This document shows, piece after piece, positions 12,301 to 27,022 of a DNA stretch of 64,000 nucleotides. Under the pieces are notes generated by a model. That model did no database searches. It was not told where the DNA came from and saw only the letters and a list, made by a program, of their open reading frames with translations. The stretch covers positions 19,498,476 to 19,562,475 of the forward strand of contig OZ059894.1 of NCBI GenBank assembly GCA_964057225.1, written 5' to 3'. Within the stretch, counting starts at the first letter, position 1; every line of letters begins with the position of its first letter. Source of the DNA: Auanema rhodensis. Its lineage: Eukaryota > Nematoda > Chromadorea > Rhabditida > Rhabditidae. Position numbers and translations under genes: made by a program.

Positions 12301-15300
12301 GAGTAGATGTTTTTAGATTCCATTTTTCAAGGCAAAGACGATGGACAATGTTATTCAACGAAAAAATTAATTCTTCAGGGTGAAAATCGAGGATATAAGT
12401 GTGAACTTATATCAGTTGATATCTCGGTGCATTTTTAAGCTAGCGCAAATCTGATAACACAGATCGACGCAGCTTAAAAATCCGCATCGAATGCACTATA
12501 GTACATTGAGAAACGCTTAATACAAAAATTAGTTATGATCGTTTGAAAAATGATGCATTAGTGTATGTTGAGTTTCCATGTACACTCAACATTGCTTCCA
12601 AAAACATTTTGACAAAAATTTTTTCGAAAAATTTCGAAATAATTTTGCAAAAAGTAGATGTTTTTAGATTCCATTTTTCAAGGCAAAGACGATGGACAAT
12701 GTTATTCAACGAAAAAATTAATTCTTCAGGGTGAAAATCGAGGATATAAGTGTGAACTTATATCAGTTGATATCTCGGTGCATTTTTAAGCTAGCGCAAA
12801 TCTGATAACACAGAACGACGCAGCTTAAAAATCCGCATCGAATGCACTATACTACATTGAGAAACGCTTAATACAAAAATTAGTTATGATCGTTTGAAAA
12901 ATGATGCATTAGTGTATGTTGAGTTTCCATGTACACTCAACATTGCTTCCAAAAACATTTTGACAAAAATTTTTTCGAAAAATTTCAGAATAATTTAGCA
13001 AAAAGTAGATGTTTTTAGATTCCATTTTTCAAGGCAAAGACGATGGACAATGTTATTCAACGAAAAAATTAATTCTTCAGGGTGAAAATCGAGGATATAA
13101 GTGTGAACTTATATCAGTTGATATCTCGGTGCATTTTCAAGCTAGCGCAAATCTGATAACACAGATCGACGCAGCTTAAAAATCCGCATCGAATGCACTA
13201 TACTACATTGAGAAACGCTTAATACAAAAATTAGTTATGATCGTTTGAAAAATGATGCGTTAGTGTATGTTGAGTTTCCATGTACACTCAACATTGCTTC
13301 CAAAAACATTTTGACAAAAATTTTTTCGAAAAATTTCGAAATAATTAAGCAAAAAGTAGATGTTTTTAGATTCCATTTTTCAAGGCAAAGACGATGGACA
13401 ATGTTATTCAACGAAAAAATTAATTCTTCAGGGTGAAAATCGAGGATATAAGTGTGAACTTATATCAGTTGATATCTCGGTGCATTTTTAAGCTAGCGCA
13501 AATCTGATAACACAGATCGACGCAGCTTAAAAATCCGCATCGAATGCACTATACTACATTGAGAAACGCTTAATACAAAAATTAGTTATGATCGTTTGAA
13601 AAATGATGCATTAGTGTATGTTGAGTTTCCATGTACACTCAACATTGCTTCCAAAAACATTTTGACAAAAATTTTTTCGAAAAATTTCAAAATAATTTAG
13701 CAAAAAGTAGATGTTTTTAGATTCCTTTTTTCAAGGCAAAGACGATGGACAATGTTATTCAACGAAAAAATTAATTCTTCAGGGTGAAAATCGAGGATAT
13801 AAGTGTGAACTTATATCAGTTGAGATCTCGGTGCATTTTTAAGCTAGCGCAAATCTGATAACACAGAACGACGCAGCTTAAAAATTCGCATCGAATGCAC
13901 TATACTACATTGAGAAACGCTTAATACAAAAATTAGTTATGATCGTTTGAAAAATGATGCATTAGTGTATGTTGAGTTTCCATGTACACTCAACATTGCT
14001 TCCAAAAACATTTTGACAAAAATTTTTTCGAAAAATTTCAGAATAATTTAGCAAAAAGTAGATGTTTTTAGATTCCATTTTTCAAGGCAAAGACGATGGA
14101 CAATGTTATTCAACGAAAAAATTAATTCTTCAGGGTGAAAATCGAGGATATAAGTGTGAACTTATATCAGTTGATATCTCGGTGCATTTTTAAGCTAGCG
14201 CAAATCTGATAACACAGAACGACGCAGCTTAAAAATCCGCATCGAATGCACTATACTACATTGAGAAACGCTTAATACAAAAATTAGTTATGATCGTTTG
14301 AAAAATGATGCATTAGTGTATGTTGAGTTTCCATGTACACTCAACATTGCTTCCAAAAACATTTTGACAAAAATTTTTTCGAAAAATTTCAGAATAATTT
14401 AGCAAAAAGTAGATGTTTTTAGATTCCATTTTTCAGGGCAAAGACGATGGACAATGTTATTCAACGAAAAAATTAATTCTTCAGGGTGAAAATCGAAGAT
14501 ATAAGTGTGAACTTATATCAGTTGATATCTCGGTGCATTTTTAAGCTAGCGCAAATCTGATAACACAGAACGACGCAGCTTAAAAATCCGCATCGAATGC
14601 ACTATACTACATTGAGAAACGCTTAATACAAAAATTAGTTATGATCGTTTGAAAAATGATGCATTAGTGTATGTTGAGTTTCCATGTACACTCAACATTG
14701 CTTCCAAAAACATTTTGACAAAAATTTTTTCGAAAAATTTCAGAATAATTTAGCAAAAAGTAGATGTTTTTAGATTCCATTTTTCAAGGCAAAGACGATG
14801 GACAATGTTATTCAACGAAAAAATTAATTCTTCAGGGTGAAAATCGAGGATATAAGTGTGAACTTATATCAGTTGATATCTCGGTGCATTTTCAAGCTAG
14901 CGCAAATCTGATAACACAGATCGACGCAGCTTAAAAATCCGCATCGAATGCACTATACTACATTGAGAAACGCTTAATACAAAAATTAGTTATGATCGTT
15001 TGAAAAATGATGCGTTAGTGTATGTTGAGTTTCCATGTACACTCAACATTGCTTCCAAAAACATTTTGACAAGAATTTTTTCGAAAAATTTCAAAATAAT
15101 TTAGCAAAAAGTAGATGTTTTTAGATTCCTTTTTTCAAGGCAAAGACGATGGACAATGTTATTCAACGAAAAAATTAATTCTTCAGGGTGAAAATCGAGG
15201 ATATAAGTGTGAACTTATATCAGTTGATATCTCGGTGCATTTTTAAGCTAGCGCAAATCTGATAACACAGAACGACGCAGCTTAAAAATTCGCATCGAAT

Positions 15301-16754
15301 GCACTATACTACATTGAGAAACGCTTAATACAAAAATTAGTTATGATCGTTTGAAAAATGATGCATTAGTGTATGTTGAGTTTCCATGTACACTCAACAT
15401 TGCTTCCAAAAACATTTTGACAAGAATTTTTTCGAAAAATTTCAAAATAATTTAGCAAAAAGTAGATGTTTTTAGATTCCTTTTTTCAAGGCAAAGACGA
15501 TGGACAATGTTATTCAACGAAAAAATTAATTCTTCAGGGTGAAAATCGAGGATATAAGTGTGAACTTATATCAGTTGAGATCTCGGTGCATTTTTAAGCT
15601 AGCGCAAATCTGATAACACAGAACGACGCAGCTTAAAAATTCGCATCGAATGCACTATACTACATTGAGAAACGCTTAATACAAAAATTAGTTATGATCG
15701 TTTGAAAAATGATGCATTAGTGTATGTTGAGTTTCCATGTACACTCAACATTGCTTCCAAAAACATTTTGACAAAAATTTTTTCGAAAAATTTCAAAATA
15801 ATTTAGCAAAAAGTAGATGTTTTTAGATTCCTTTTTTCAAGGCAAAGACGATGGACAATGTTATTCAACGAAAAAATTAATTCTTCAGGGTGAAAATCGA
15901 GGATATAAGTGTGAACTTATATCAGTTGATATCTCGGTGCATTTTTAAGCTAGCGCAAATCTGATAACACAGAACGACGCAGCTTAAAAATTCGCATCGA
16001 ATGCACTATACTACATTGAGAAACGCTTAATACAAAAATTAGTTATGATCGTTTGAAAAATGATGCATTAGTGTATGTTGAGTTTCCATGTACACTCAAC
16101 ATTGCTTCCAAAAACATTTTGACAAGAATTTTTTCGAAAAATTTCAGAATAATTTAGCAAAAAGTAGATGTTTTTAGATTCCATTTTTCAAGGCAAAGAC
16201 GATGGACAATGTTATTCAACGAAAAAATTAATTCTTCAGGGTGAAAATCGAGGATATAAGTGTGAACTTATATCAGTTGAGATCTCGGTGCATTTTTAAG
16301 CTAGCGCAAATCTGATAACACAGAACGACGCAGCTTAAAAATCCGCATCGAATGCACTATACTACATTGAGAGACGCTTAATACAAAAATTAGTTATGAT
16401 CGTTTGAAAAATGATGCATTAGTGTATGTTGAGTTTCCATGTACACTCAACATTGCTTCCAAAAACATTTTGACAAAAATTTTTTCGAAAAATTTCAGAA
16501 TAATTTAGCAAAAAATAGATGTTTTTAGATTCCATTTTTCAAGGCAAAGACGATGGACAATGTTATTCAACGAAAAAATTAATTCTTCAGGGTGAAAATC
16601 GAGGATATAAGTGTGAACTTATATCAGTTGATATCTCGGTGCATTTTCAAGCTAGCGCAAATCTGATAACACAGATCGACGCAGCTTAAAAATCCGCATC
16701 GAATGCACTATACTACATTGAGAAACGCTTAATACAAAAATTAGTTATGATCGT

Positions 16755-19700
16755 TTGAAAAATGATGCGTTAGTGTATGTTGAGTTTCCATGTACACTCA
16801 ACATTGCTTCCAAAAACATTTTGACAAAAATTTTTTCGAAAAATTTCGAAATAATTAAGCAAAAAGTAGATGTTTTTAGATTCCATTTTTCAAGGCAAAG
16901 ACGATGGACAATGTTATTCAACGAAAAAATTAATTCTTCAGGGTGAAAATCGAGGATATAAGTGTGAACTTATATCAGTTGATATCTCGGTGCATTTTTA
17001 AGCTAGCGCAAATCTGATAACACAGATCGACGCAGCTTAAAAATCCGCATCGAATGCACTATACTACATTGAGAAACGCTTAATACAAAAATTAGTTATG
17101 ATCGTTTGAAAAATGATGCATTAGTGTATGTTGAGTTTCCATGTACACTCAACATTGCTTCCAAAAACATTTTGACAAAAATTTTTTCGAAAAATTTCAA
17201 AATAATTTAGCAAAAAGTAGATGTTTTTAGATTCCTTTTTTCAAGGCAAAGACGATGGACAATGTTATTCAACGAAAAAATTAATTCTTCAGGGTGAAAA
17301 TCGAGGATATAAGTGTGAACTTATATCAGTTGAGATCTCGGTGCATTTTTAAGCTAGCGCAAATCTGATAACACAGAACGACGCAGCTTAAAAATTCGCA
17401 TCGAATGCACTATACTACATTGAGAAACGCTTAATACAAAAATTAGTTATGATCGTTTGAAAAATGATGCATTAGTGTATGTTGAGTTTCCATGTACACT
17501 CAACATTGCTTCCAAAAACATTTTGACAAAAATTTTTTCGAAAAATTTCAAAATAATTTAGCAAAAAGTAGATGTTTTTAGATTCCTTTTTTCAAGGCAA
17601 AGACGATGGACAATGTTATTCAACGAAAAAATTAATTCTTCAGGGTGAAAATCGAGGATATAAGTGTGAACTTATATCAGTTGATATCTCGGTGCATTTT
17701 TAAGCTAGCGCAAATCTGATAACACAGAACGACGCAGCTTAAAAATTCGCATCGAATGCACTATACTACATTGAGAAACGCTTAATACAAAAATTAGTTA
17801 TGATTGTTTGAAAAATGATGCATTAGTGTATGTTGAGTTTCCATGTACACTCAACATTGCTTCCAAAAACATTTTGACAAGAATTTTTTCGAAAAATTTC
17901 AGAATAATTTAGCAAAAAGTAGATGTTTTTAGATTCCATTTTTCAAGGCAAAGACGATGGACAATGTTATTCAACGAAAAAATTAATTCTTCAGGGTGAA
18001 AATCGAGGATATAAGTGTGAACTTATATCAGTTGAGATCTCGGTGCATTTTTAAGCTAGCGCAAATCTGATAACACAGAACGACGCAGCTTAAAAATCCG
18101 CATCGAATGCACTATACTACATTGAGAAACGCTTAATACAAAAATTAGTTATGATCGTTTGAAAAATGATGCATTAGTGTATGTTGAGTTTCCATGTACA
18201 CTCAACATTGCTTCCAAAAACATTTTGACAAAAATTTTTTCGAAAAATTTCAGAATAATTTAGCAAAAAGTAGATGTTTTTAGATTCCATTTTTCAAGGC
18301 AAAGACGATGGACAATGTTATTCAACGAAAAAATTAATTCTTCAGGGTGAAAATCGAGGATATAAGTGTGAACTTATATCAGTTGAGATCTCGGTGCATT
18401 TTTAAGCTAGCGCAAATCTGATAACACAGAACGACGCAGCTTAAAAATCCGCATCGAATGCACTATACTACATTGAGAAACGCTTAATACAAAAATTAGT
18501 TATGATCGTTTGAAAAATGATGCATTAGTGTATGTTGAGTTTCCATGTACACTCAACATTGCTTCCAAAAACATTTTGACAAAAATTTTTTCGAAAAATT
18601 TCAGAATAATTTAGCAAAAAGTAGATGTTTTTAGATTCCATTTTTCAAGGCAAAGACGATGGACAATGTTATTCAACGAAAAAATTAATTCTTCAGGGTG
18701 AAAATCGAGGATATAAGTGTGAACTTATATCAGTTGATATCTCGGTGCATTTTTAAGCTAGCGCAAATCTGATAACACAGATCAACGCAGCTTATAAATC
18801 CGCATCGAATGCACTATACTACATTGAGAAACGCTTAATACAAAAATTAGTTATGATCGTTTGAAAAATGATGCATTAGTGTATGTTGAGTTTTCATGTA
18901 CACTCAACATTGCTTCCAAAAACATTTTGACAAAAATTTTTTCGAGAAATTTCAAAATAATTTAGCAAAAAGTAGATGTTTTTAGATTCCATTTTTCAAG
19001 GCAAAGACGATGGACAATGTTATTCAACGAAAAAATTAATTCTTCAGGGTGAAAATCGAGGATATAAGTGTGAACTTATATCAGTTGATATCTCGGTGCA
19101 TTTTTAAGCTAGCGCAAATCTGATAACACAGAACGACGCAGCTTAAAAATCCGCATCGAATGCACTATACTACATTGAGAAACGCTTAATACAAAAATTA
19201 GTTATGATCGTTTGAAAAATGATGCATTAGTGTATGTTGAGTTTCCATGTACACTCAACATTGCTTCCAAAAACATTTTGACAAAAATTTTTTCGAAAAA
19301 TTTCAGAATAATTTAGCAAAAAGTAGATGTTTTTAGATTCCATTTTTCAAGGCAAAGACGATGGACAATGTTATTCAACGAAAAAATTAATTCTTCAGGG
19401 TGAAAATCGAGGATATAAGTGTGAACTTATATCAGTTGATATCTCGGTGCATTTTCAAGCTAGCGCAAATCTGATAACACAGATCAACGCAGCTTAAAAA
19501 TCCGCATCGAATGCACTATACTACATTGAGAAACGCTTAATACAAAAATTAGTTATGATCGTTTGAAAAATGATGCATTAGTGTATGTTGAGTTTTCATG
19601 TACACTCAACATTGCTTCCAAAAACATTTTGACAAAAATTTTTTCGAGAAATTTCAAAATAATTTAGCAAAAAGTAGATGTTTTTAGATTCCATTTTTCA

Positions 19701-22320
19701 AGGCAAAGACGATGGACAATGTTATTCAACGAAAAAATTAATTCTTCAGGGTGAAAATCGAGGATATAAGTGTGAACTTATATCAGTTGATATCTCGGTG
19801 CATTTTTAAGCTAGCGCAAATCTGATAACACAGAACGACGCAGCTTAAAAATCCGCATCGAATGCACTATACTACATTGAGAAACGCTTAATACAAAAAT
19901 TAGTTATGATCGTTTGAAAAATGATGCATTAGTGTATGTTGAGTTTCCATGTACACTCAACATTGCTTCCAAAAACATTTTGACAAAAATTTTTTCGAAA
20001 AATTTCAGAATAATTTAGCAAAAAGTAGATGTTTTTAGATTCCATTTTTCAAGGCAAAGACGATGGACAATGTTATTCAACGAAAAAATTAATTCTTCAG
20101 GGTGAAAATCGAGGATATAAGTGTGAACTTATATCAGTTGATATCTCGGTGCATTTTCAAGCTAGCGCAAATCTGATAACACAGATCGACGCAGCTTAAA
20201 AATCCGCATCGAATGCACTATACTACATTGAGAAACGCTTAATACAAAAATTAGTTATGATCGTTTGAAAAATGATGCGTTAGTGTATGTTGAGTTTCCA
20301 TGTACACTCAACATTGCTTCCAAAAACATTTTGACAAAAATTTTTTCGAAAAATTTCGAAATAATTAAGCAAAAAGTAGATGTTTTTAGATTCCATTTTT
20401 CAAGGCAAAGACGATGGACAATGTTATTCAACGAAAAAATTAATTCTTCAGGGTGAAAATCGAGGATATAAGTGTGAACTTATATCAGTTGATATCTCGG
20501 TGCATTTTTAAGCTAGCGCAAATCTGATAACACAGATCGACGCAGCTTAAAAATCCGCATCGAATGCACTATACTACATTGAGAAACGCTTAATACAAAA
20601 ATTAGTTATGATCGTTTGAAAAATGATGCATTAGTGTATGTTGAGTTTCCATGTACACTCAACATTGCTTCCAAAAACATTTTGACAAAAATTTTTTCGA
20701 AAAATTTCAAAATAATTTAGCAAAAAGTAGATGTTTTTAGATTCCTTTTTTCAAGGCAAAGACGATGGACAATGTTATTCAACGAAAAAATTAATTCTTC
20801 AGGGTGAAAATCGAGGATATAAGTGTTAACTTATATCAGTTGAGATCTCGGTGCATTTTTAAGCTAGCGCAAATCTGATAACACAGAACGACGCAGCTTA
20901 AAAATTCGCATCGAATGCACTATACTACATTGAGAAACGCTTAATACAAAAATTAGTTATGATCGTTTGAAAAATGATGCATTAGTGTATGTTGAGTTTC
21001 CATGTACACTCAACATTGCTTCCAAAAACATTTTGACAAAAATTTTTTCGAAAAATTTCAAAATAATTTAGCAAAAAGTAGATGTTTTTAGATTCCTTTT
21101 TTCAAGGCAAAGACGATGGACAATGTTATTCAACGAAAAAATTAATTCTTCAGGGTGAAAATCGAGGATATAAGTGTGAACTTATATCAGTTGATATCTC
21201 GGTGCATTTTTAAGCTAGCGCAAATCTGATAACACAGAACGACGCAGCTTAAAAATTCGCATCGAATGCACTATACTACATTGAGAAACGCTTAATACAA
21301 AAATTAGTTATGATCGTTTGAAAAATGATGCATTAGTGTATGTTGAGTTTCCATGTACACTCAACATTGCTTCCAAAAACATTTTGACAAGAATTTTTTC
21401 GAAAAATTTCAGAATAATTTAGCAAAAAGTAGATGTTTTTAGATTCCATTTTTCAAGGCAAAGACGATGGACAATGTTATTCAACGAAAAAATTAATTCT
21501 TCAGGGTGAAAATCGAGGATATAAGTGTGAACTTATATCAGTTGAGATCTCGGTGCATTTTTAAGCTAGCGCAAATCTGATAACACAGAACGACGCAGCT
21601 TAAAAATCCGCATCGAATGCACTATACTACATTGAGAAACGCTTAATACAAAAATTAGTTATGATCGTTTGAAAAATGATGCATTAGTGTATGTTGAGTT
21701 TCCATGTACACTCAACATTGCTTCCAAAAACATTTTGACAAAAATTTTTTCGAAAAATTTCAGAATAATTTAGCAAAAAGTAGATGTTTTTAGATTCCAT
21801 TTTTCAAGGCAAAGACGATGGACAATGTTATTCAACGAAAAAATTAATTCTTCAGGGTGAAAATCGAGGATATAAGTGTGAACTTATATCAGTTGAGATC
21901 TCGGTGCATTTTTAAGCTAGCGCAAATCTGATAACACAGAACGACGCAGCTTAAAAATCCGCATCGAATGCACTATACTACATTGAGAAACGCTTAATAC
22001 AAAAATTAGTTATGATCGTTTGAAAAATGATGCATTAGTGTATGTTGAGTTTCCATGTACACTCAACATTGCTTCCAAAAACATTTTGACAAAAATTTTT
22101 TCGAAAAATTTCAGAATAATTTAGCAAAAAGTAGATGTTTTTAGATTCCATTTTTCAAGGCAAAGACGATGGACAATGTTATTCAACGAAAAAATTAATT
22201 CTTCAGGGTGAAAATCGAGGATATAAGTGTGAACTTATATCAGTTGATATCTCGGTGCATTTTTAAGCTAGCGCAAATCTGATAACACAGATCGACGCAG
22301 CTTATAAATCCGCATCGAAT
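16755..22320 (+). repeat. 10-monomer (3510-bp) higher-order repeat pair
   Basis: The monomer with AATTAAGC and GCGTTA occurs at 13245, 16755 and 20265. From 16755 and 20265 the next five or six monomers carry matching variant strings in order (TTCAAAAT with GAGATC, TTCAAAAT with GATATC, ACAAGAATT with TTCAGAAT, and so on), ending in the rare CTTATAAATCC at about 18790 and 22300. The match then degrades. The copy starting at 13245 shares only its first monomers. This reads as a recent 10-monomer duplication with partial older relatives. Confidence 0.65.
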
Positions 22321-25300
22321 GCACTATACTACATTGAGAAACGCTTAATACAAAAATTAGTTATGATCGTTTGAAAAATGATGCGTTAGTGTATGTTGAG
22401 TTTCCATGTACACTCAACATTGCTTCCAAAAACATTTTGACAAAAATTTTTTCGAAAAATTTCGAAAAAATTTAGCAAAAAGTAGATGTTTTTAGATTCC
22501 ATTTTTCAAGGCAAAGACGATGGACAATGTTATTCAACGAAAAAATTAATTTTTCAGGGTGAAAATCGAGGATATAAGTGTGAACTTATATCAGTTGATA
22601 TCTCGGTGCATTTTTAAGCTAGCGCAAATCTGATAACACAGATCGACGCAGCTTAAAAATCCGCATCGAATGCACTATACTACATTGAGAAACGCTTAAT
22701 ACAAAAATTAGTTATGATCGTTTGAAAAATGATGCATTAGTGTATGTTGAGTTTCCATGTACACTCAACATTGCTTCCAAAAACATTTTGACAAAAATTT
22801 TTTCGAAAAATTTCAAAATAATTTAGCAAAAAGTAGATGTTTTTAGATTCCTTTTTTCAAGGCAAAGACGATGGACAATGTTATTCAACGAAAAAATTAA
22901 TTCTTCAGGGTGAAAATCGAGGATATAAGTGTGAACTTATATCAGTTGATATCTCGGTGCATTTTTAAGCTAGCGCAAATCTGATAACACAGATCGACGC
23001 AACTTAAAAATCCGCATCGAATGCACTATACTACATTGAGAAACGCTTAATACAAAAATTAGTTATGATCGTTTGAAAAATGATGCATTAGTGTATGTTG
23101 AGTTTCCATGTACACTCAACATTGCTTCCAAAAACATTTTGACAAAAATTTTTTCGAAAAATTTCAAAATAATTTAGCAAAAAGTAGATGTTTTTAGATT
23201 CCTTTTTTCAAGGCAAAGACGATGGACAATGTTATTCAACGAAAAAATTAATTCTTCAGGGTGAAAATCGAGGATATAAGTGTGAACTTATATCAGTTGA
23301 GATCTCGGTGCATTTTTAAGCTAGCGCAAATCTGATAACACAGAACGACGCAGCTTAAAAATTCGCATCGAATGCACTATACTACATTGAGAAACGCTTA
23401 ATACAAAAATTAGTTATGATCGTTTGAAAAATGATGCATTAGTGTATGTTGAGTTTCCATGTACACTCAACATTGCTTCCAAAAACATTTTGAAAAAAAT
23501 TTTTTCGAAAAATTTCGAAATAATTTAGCAAAGAGTAGATGTTTTTAGATTCCATTTTTCAAGGCAAAGACGATGGACAATGTTATTCAACGAAAAAATT
23601 AATTCTTCAGGGTGAAAATCGAGGATATAAGTGTGAACTTATATCAGTTGAGATCTCGGTGCATTTTTAAGCTAGCGCAAATCTGATAACACAGAACGAC
23701 GCAGCTTAAAAATTCGCATCGAATGCACTATACTACATTGAGAAACGCTTAATACAAAAATTAGTTATGATCGTTTGAAAAATGATGCATTAGTGTATGT
23801 TGAGTTTCCATGTACACTCAACATTGCTTCCAAAAACATTTTGAAAAAAATTTTTTCGAAAAATTTCGAAATAATTTAGCAAAGAGTAGATGTTTTTAGA
23901 TTCCATTTTTCAAGGCAAAGACGATGGACAATGTTATTCAACGAAAAAATTAATTCTTCAGGGTGAAAATCGAGGATATAAGTGTGAACTTATATCAGTT
24001 GATATCTCGGTGCATTTTTAAGCTAGCGCAAATCTGATAACACAGATCGACGCAGCTTAGAAATCCGCATCGAATGCACTATACTACATTGAGAAACGCT
24101 TAATACAAAAATTAGTTATGATCGTTTGAAAAATGATGCATTAGTGTATGTTGAGTTTCCATGTACACTCAACATTGCTTCCAAAAACATTTTGACAAAA
24201 ATTTTTTCGAAAAATTTCAAAATAATTTAGCAAAAAGTAGATGTTTTTAGATTCCTTTTTTCAAGGCAAAGACGATGGACAATGTTATTCAACGAAAAAA
24301 TTAATTCTTCAGGGTGAAAATCGAGGATATAAGTGTGAACTTATATCAGTTGAGATCTCGGTGCATTTTTAAGCTAGCGCAAATCTGATAACACAGAACG
24401 ACGCAGCTTAAAAATTCGCATCGAATGCACTATACTACATTGAGAAACGCTTAATACAAAAATTAGTTATGATCGTTTGAAAAATGATGCATTAGTGTAT
24501 GTTGAGTTTCCATGTACACTCAACATTGCTTCCAAAAACATTTTGACAAAAATTTTTTCGAAAAATTTCAAAATAATTTAGCAAAAAGTAGATGTTTTTA
24601 GATTCCTTTTTTCAAGGCAAAGACGATGGACAATGTTATTCAACGAAAAAATTAATTCTTCAGGGTGAAAATCGAGGATATAAGTGTGAACTTATATCAG
24701 TTGATATCTCGGTGCATTTTTAAGCTAGCGCAAATCTGATAACACAGATCGACGCAGCTTAAAAATCCGCATCGAATGCACTATACTACATTGAGAAACG
24801 CTTAATACAAAAATTAGTTATGATCGTTTGAAAAATGATGCATTAGTGTATGTTGAGTTTCCATGTACACTCAACATTGCTTCCAAAAACATTTTGACAA
24901 AAATTTTTTCGAAAAATTTCGAAATAATTTAGCAAAAAGTAGATGTTTTTAGATTCCTTTTTTCAAGGCAAAGACGATGGACAATGTTATTCAACGAAAA
25001 AATTAATTCTTCAGGGTGAAAATCGAGGATATAAGTGTGAACTTATATCAGTTGATATCTCGGTGCATTTTTAAGCTAGCGCAAATCTGATAACACAGAT
25101 CGACGCAGCTTAAAAATCCGCATCGAATGCACTATACTACATTGAGAAACGCTTAATACAAAAATTAGTTATGATCGTTTGAAAAATGATGCATTAGTGT
25201 ATGTTGAGTTTCCATGTACACTCAACATTGCTTCCAAAAACATTTTGACAAAAATTTTTTCGAAAAATTTCGAAATAATTTAGCAAAAAGTAGATGTTTT

Positions 25301-27022
25301 TAGATTCCTTTTTTCAAGGCAAAGACGATGGACAATGTTATTCAACGAAAAAATTAATTCTTCAGGGTGAAAATCGAGGATATAAGTGTGAACTTATATC
25401 AGTTGATATCTCGGTGCATTTTTAAGCTAGCGCAAATCTGATAACACAGAACGACGCAGCTTAAAAATCCGCATCGAATGCACTATACTACATTGAGAAA
25501 CGCTTAATACAAAAATTAGTTATGATCGTTTGAAAAATGATGCATTAGTGTATGTTGAGTTTCCATGTACACTCAACATTGCTTCCAAAAACATTTTGAC
25601 AAAAATTTTTTCGAAAAATTTCAGAATAATTTAGCAAAAAGTAGATGTTTTTAGATTCCATTTTTCAAGGCAAAGACGATGGACAATGTTATTCAACGAA
25701 AAAATTAATTCTTCAGGGTGAAAATCGAGGATATAAGTGTGAACTTATATCAGTTGAGATCTCGGTGCATTTTTAAGCTAGCGCAAATCTGATAACACAG
25801 AACGACGCAGCTTAAAAATTCGCATCGAATGCACTATACTACATTGAGAAACGCTTAATACAAAAATTAGTTATGATCGTTTGAAAAATGATGCATTAGT
25901 GTATGTTGAGTTTCCATGTACACTCAACATTGCTTCCAAAAACATTTTGACAAAAATTTTTTCGAAAAATTTCAAAATAATTTAGCAAAAAGTAGATGTT
26001 TTTAGATTCCATTTTTCAAGGCAAAGACGATGGACAATGTTATTCAACGAAAAAATTAATTCTTCAGGGTGAAAATCGAGGATATAAGTGTGAACTTATA
26101 TCAGTTGATATCTCGGTGCATTTTTAAGCTAGCGCAAATCTGATAACACAGAACGACGCAGCTTAAAAATCCGCATCGAATGCACTATACTACATTGAGA
26201 AACGCTTAATACAAAAATTAGTTATGATCGTTTGAAAAATGATGCATTAGTGTATGTTGAGTTTCCATGTACACTCAACATTGCTTCCAAAAACATTTTG
26301 ACAAAAATTTTTTCGAAAAATTTCAGAATAATTTAGCAAAAAGTAGATGTTTTTAGATTCCATTTTTCAAGGCAAAGACGATGGACAATGTTATTCAACG
26401 AAAAAATTAATTCTTCAGGGTGAAAATCGAGGATATAAGTGTGAACTTATATCAGTTGAGATCTCGGTGCATTTTTAAGCTAGCGCAAATCTGATAACAC
26501 AGAACGACGCAGCTTAAAAATTCGCATCGAATGCACTATACTACATTGAGAAACGCTTAATACAAAAATTAGTTATGATCGTTTGAAAAATGATGCATTA
26601 GTGTATGTTGAGTTTCCATGTACACTCAACATTGCTTCCAAAAACATTTTGACAAAAATTTTTTCAAAAAATTTCAGAATAATTTAGCAAAAAGTAGATG
26701 TTTTTAGATTCCATTTTTCAAGGCAAAGACGATGGACAATGTTATTCAACGAAAAAATTAATTCTTCAGGGTGAAAATCGAGGATATAAGTGTGAACTTA
26801 TATCAGTTGAGATCTCGGTGCATTTTTAAGCTAGCGCAAATCTGATAACACAGAACGACGCAGCTTAAAAATCCGCATCGAATGCACTATACTACATTGA
26901 GAAACGCTTAATACAAAAATTAGTTATGATCGTTTGAAAAATGATGCATTAGTGTATGTTGAGTTTCCATGTACACTCAACATTGCTTCCAAAAACATTT
27001 TGACAAAAATTTTTTCGAAAAA

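Noticed and set aside
12543-12734. 63-codon ORFs in the satellite at 12543, 13245, 16755 and 20265
   Set aside because: They arise only where a monomer has lost the TAG in AATTTAGC (AATTTTGC or AATTAAGC). The other roughly 158 monomers keep the stop, and the start and end are ordinary satellite sequence.
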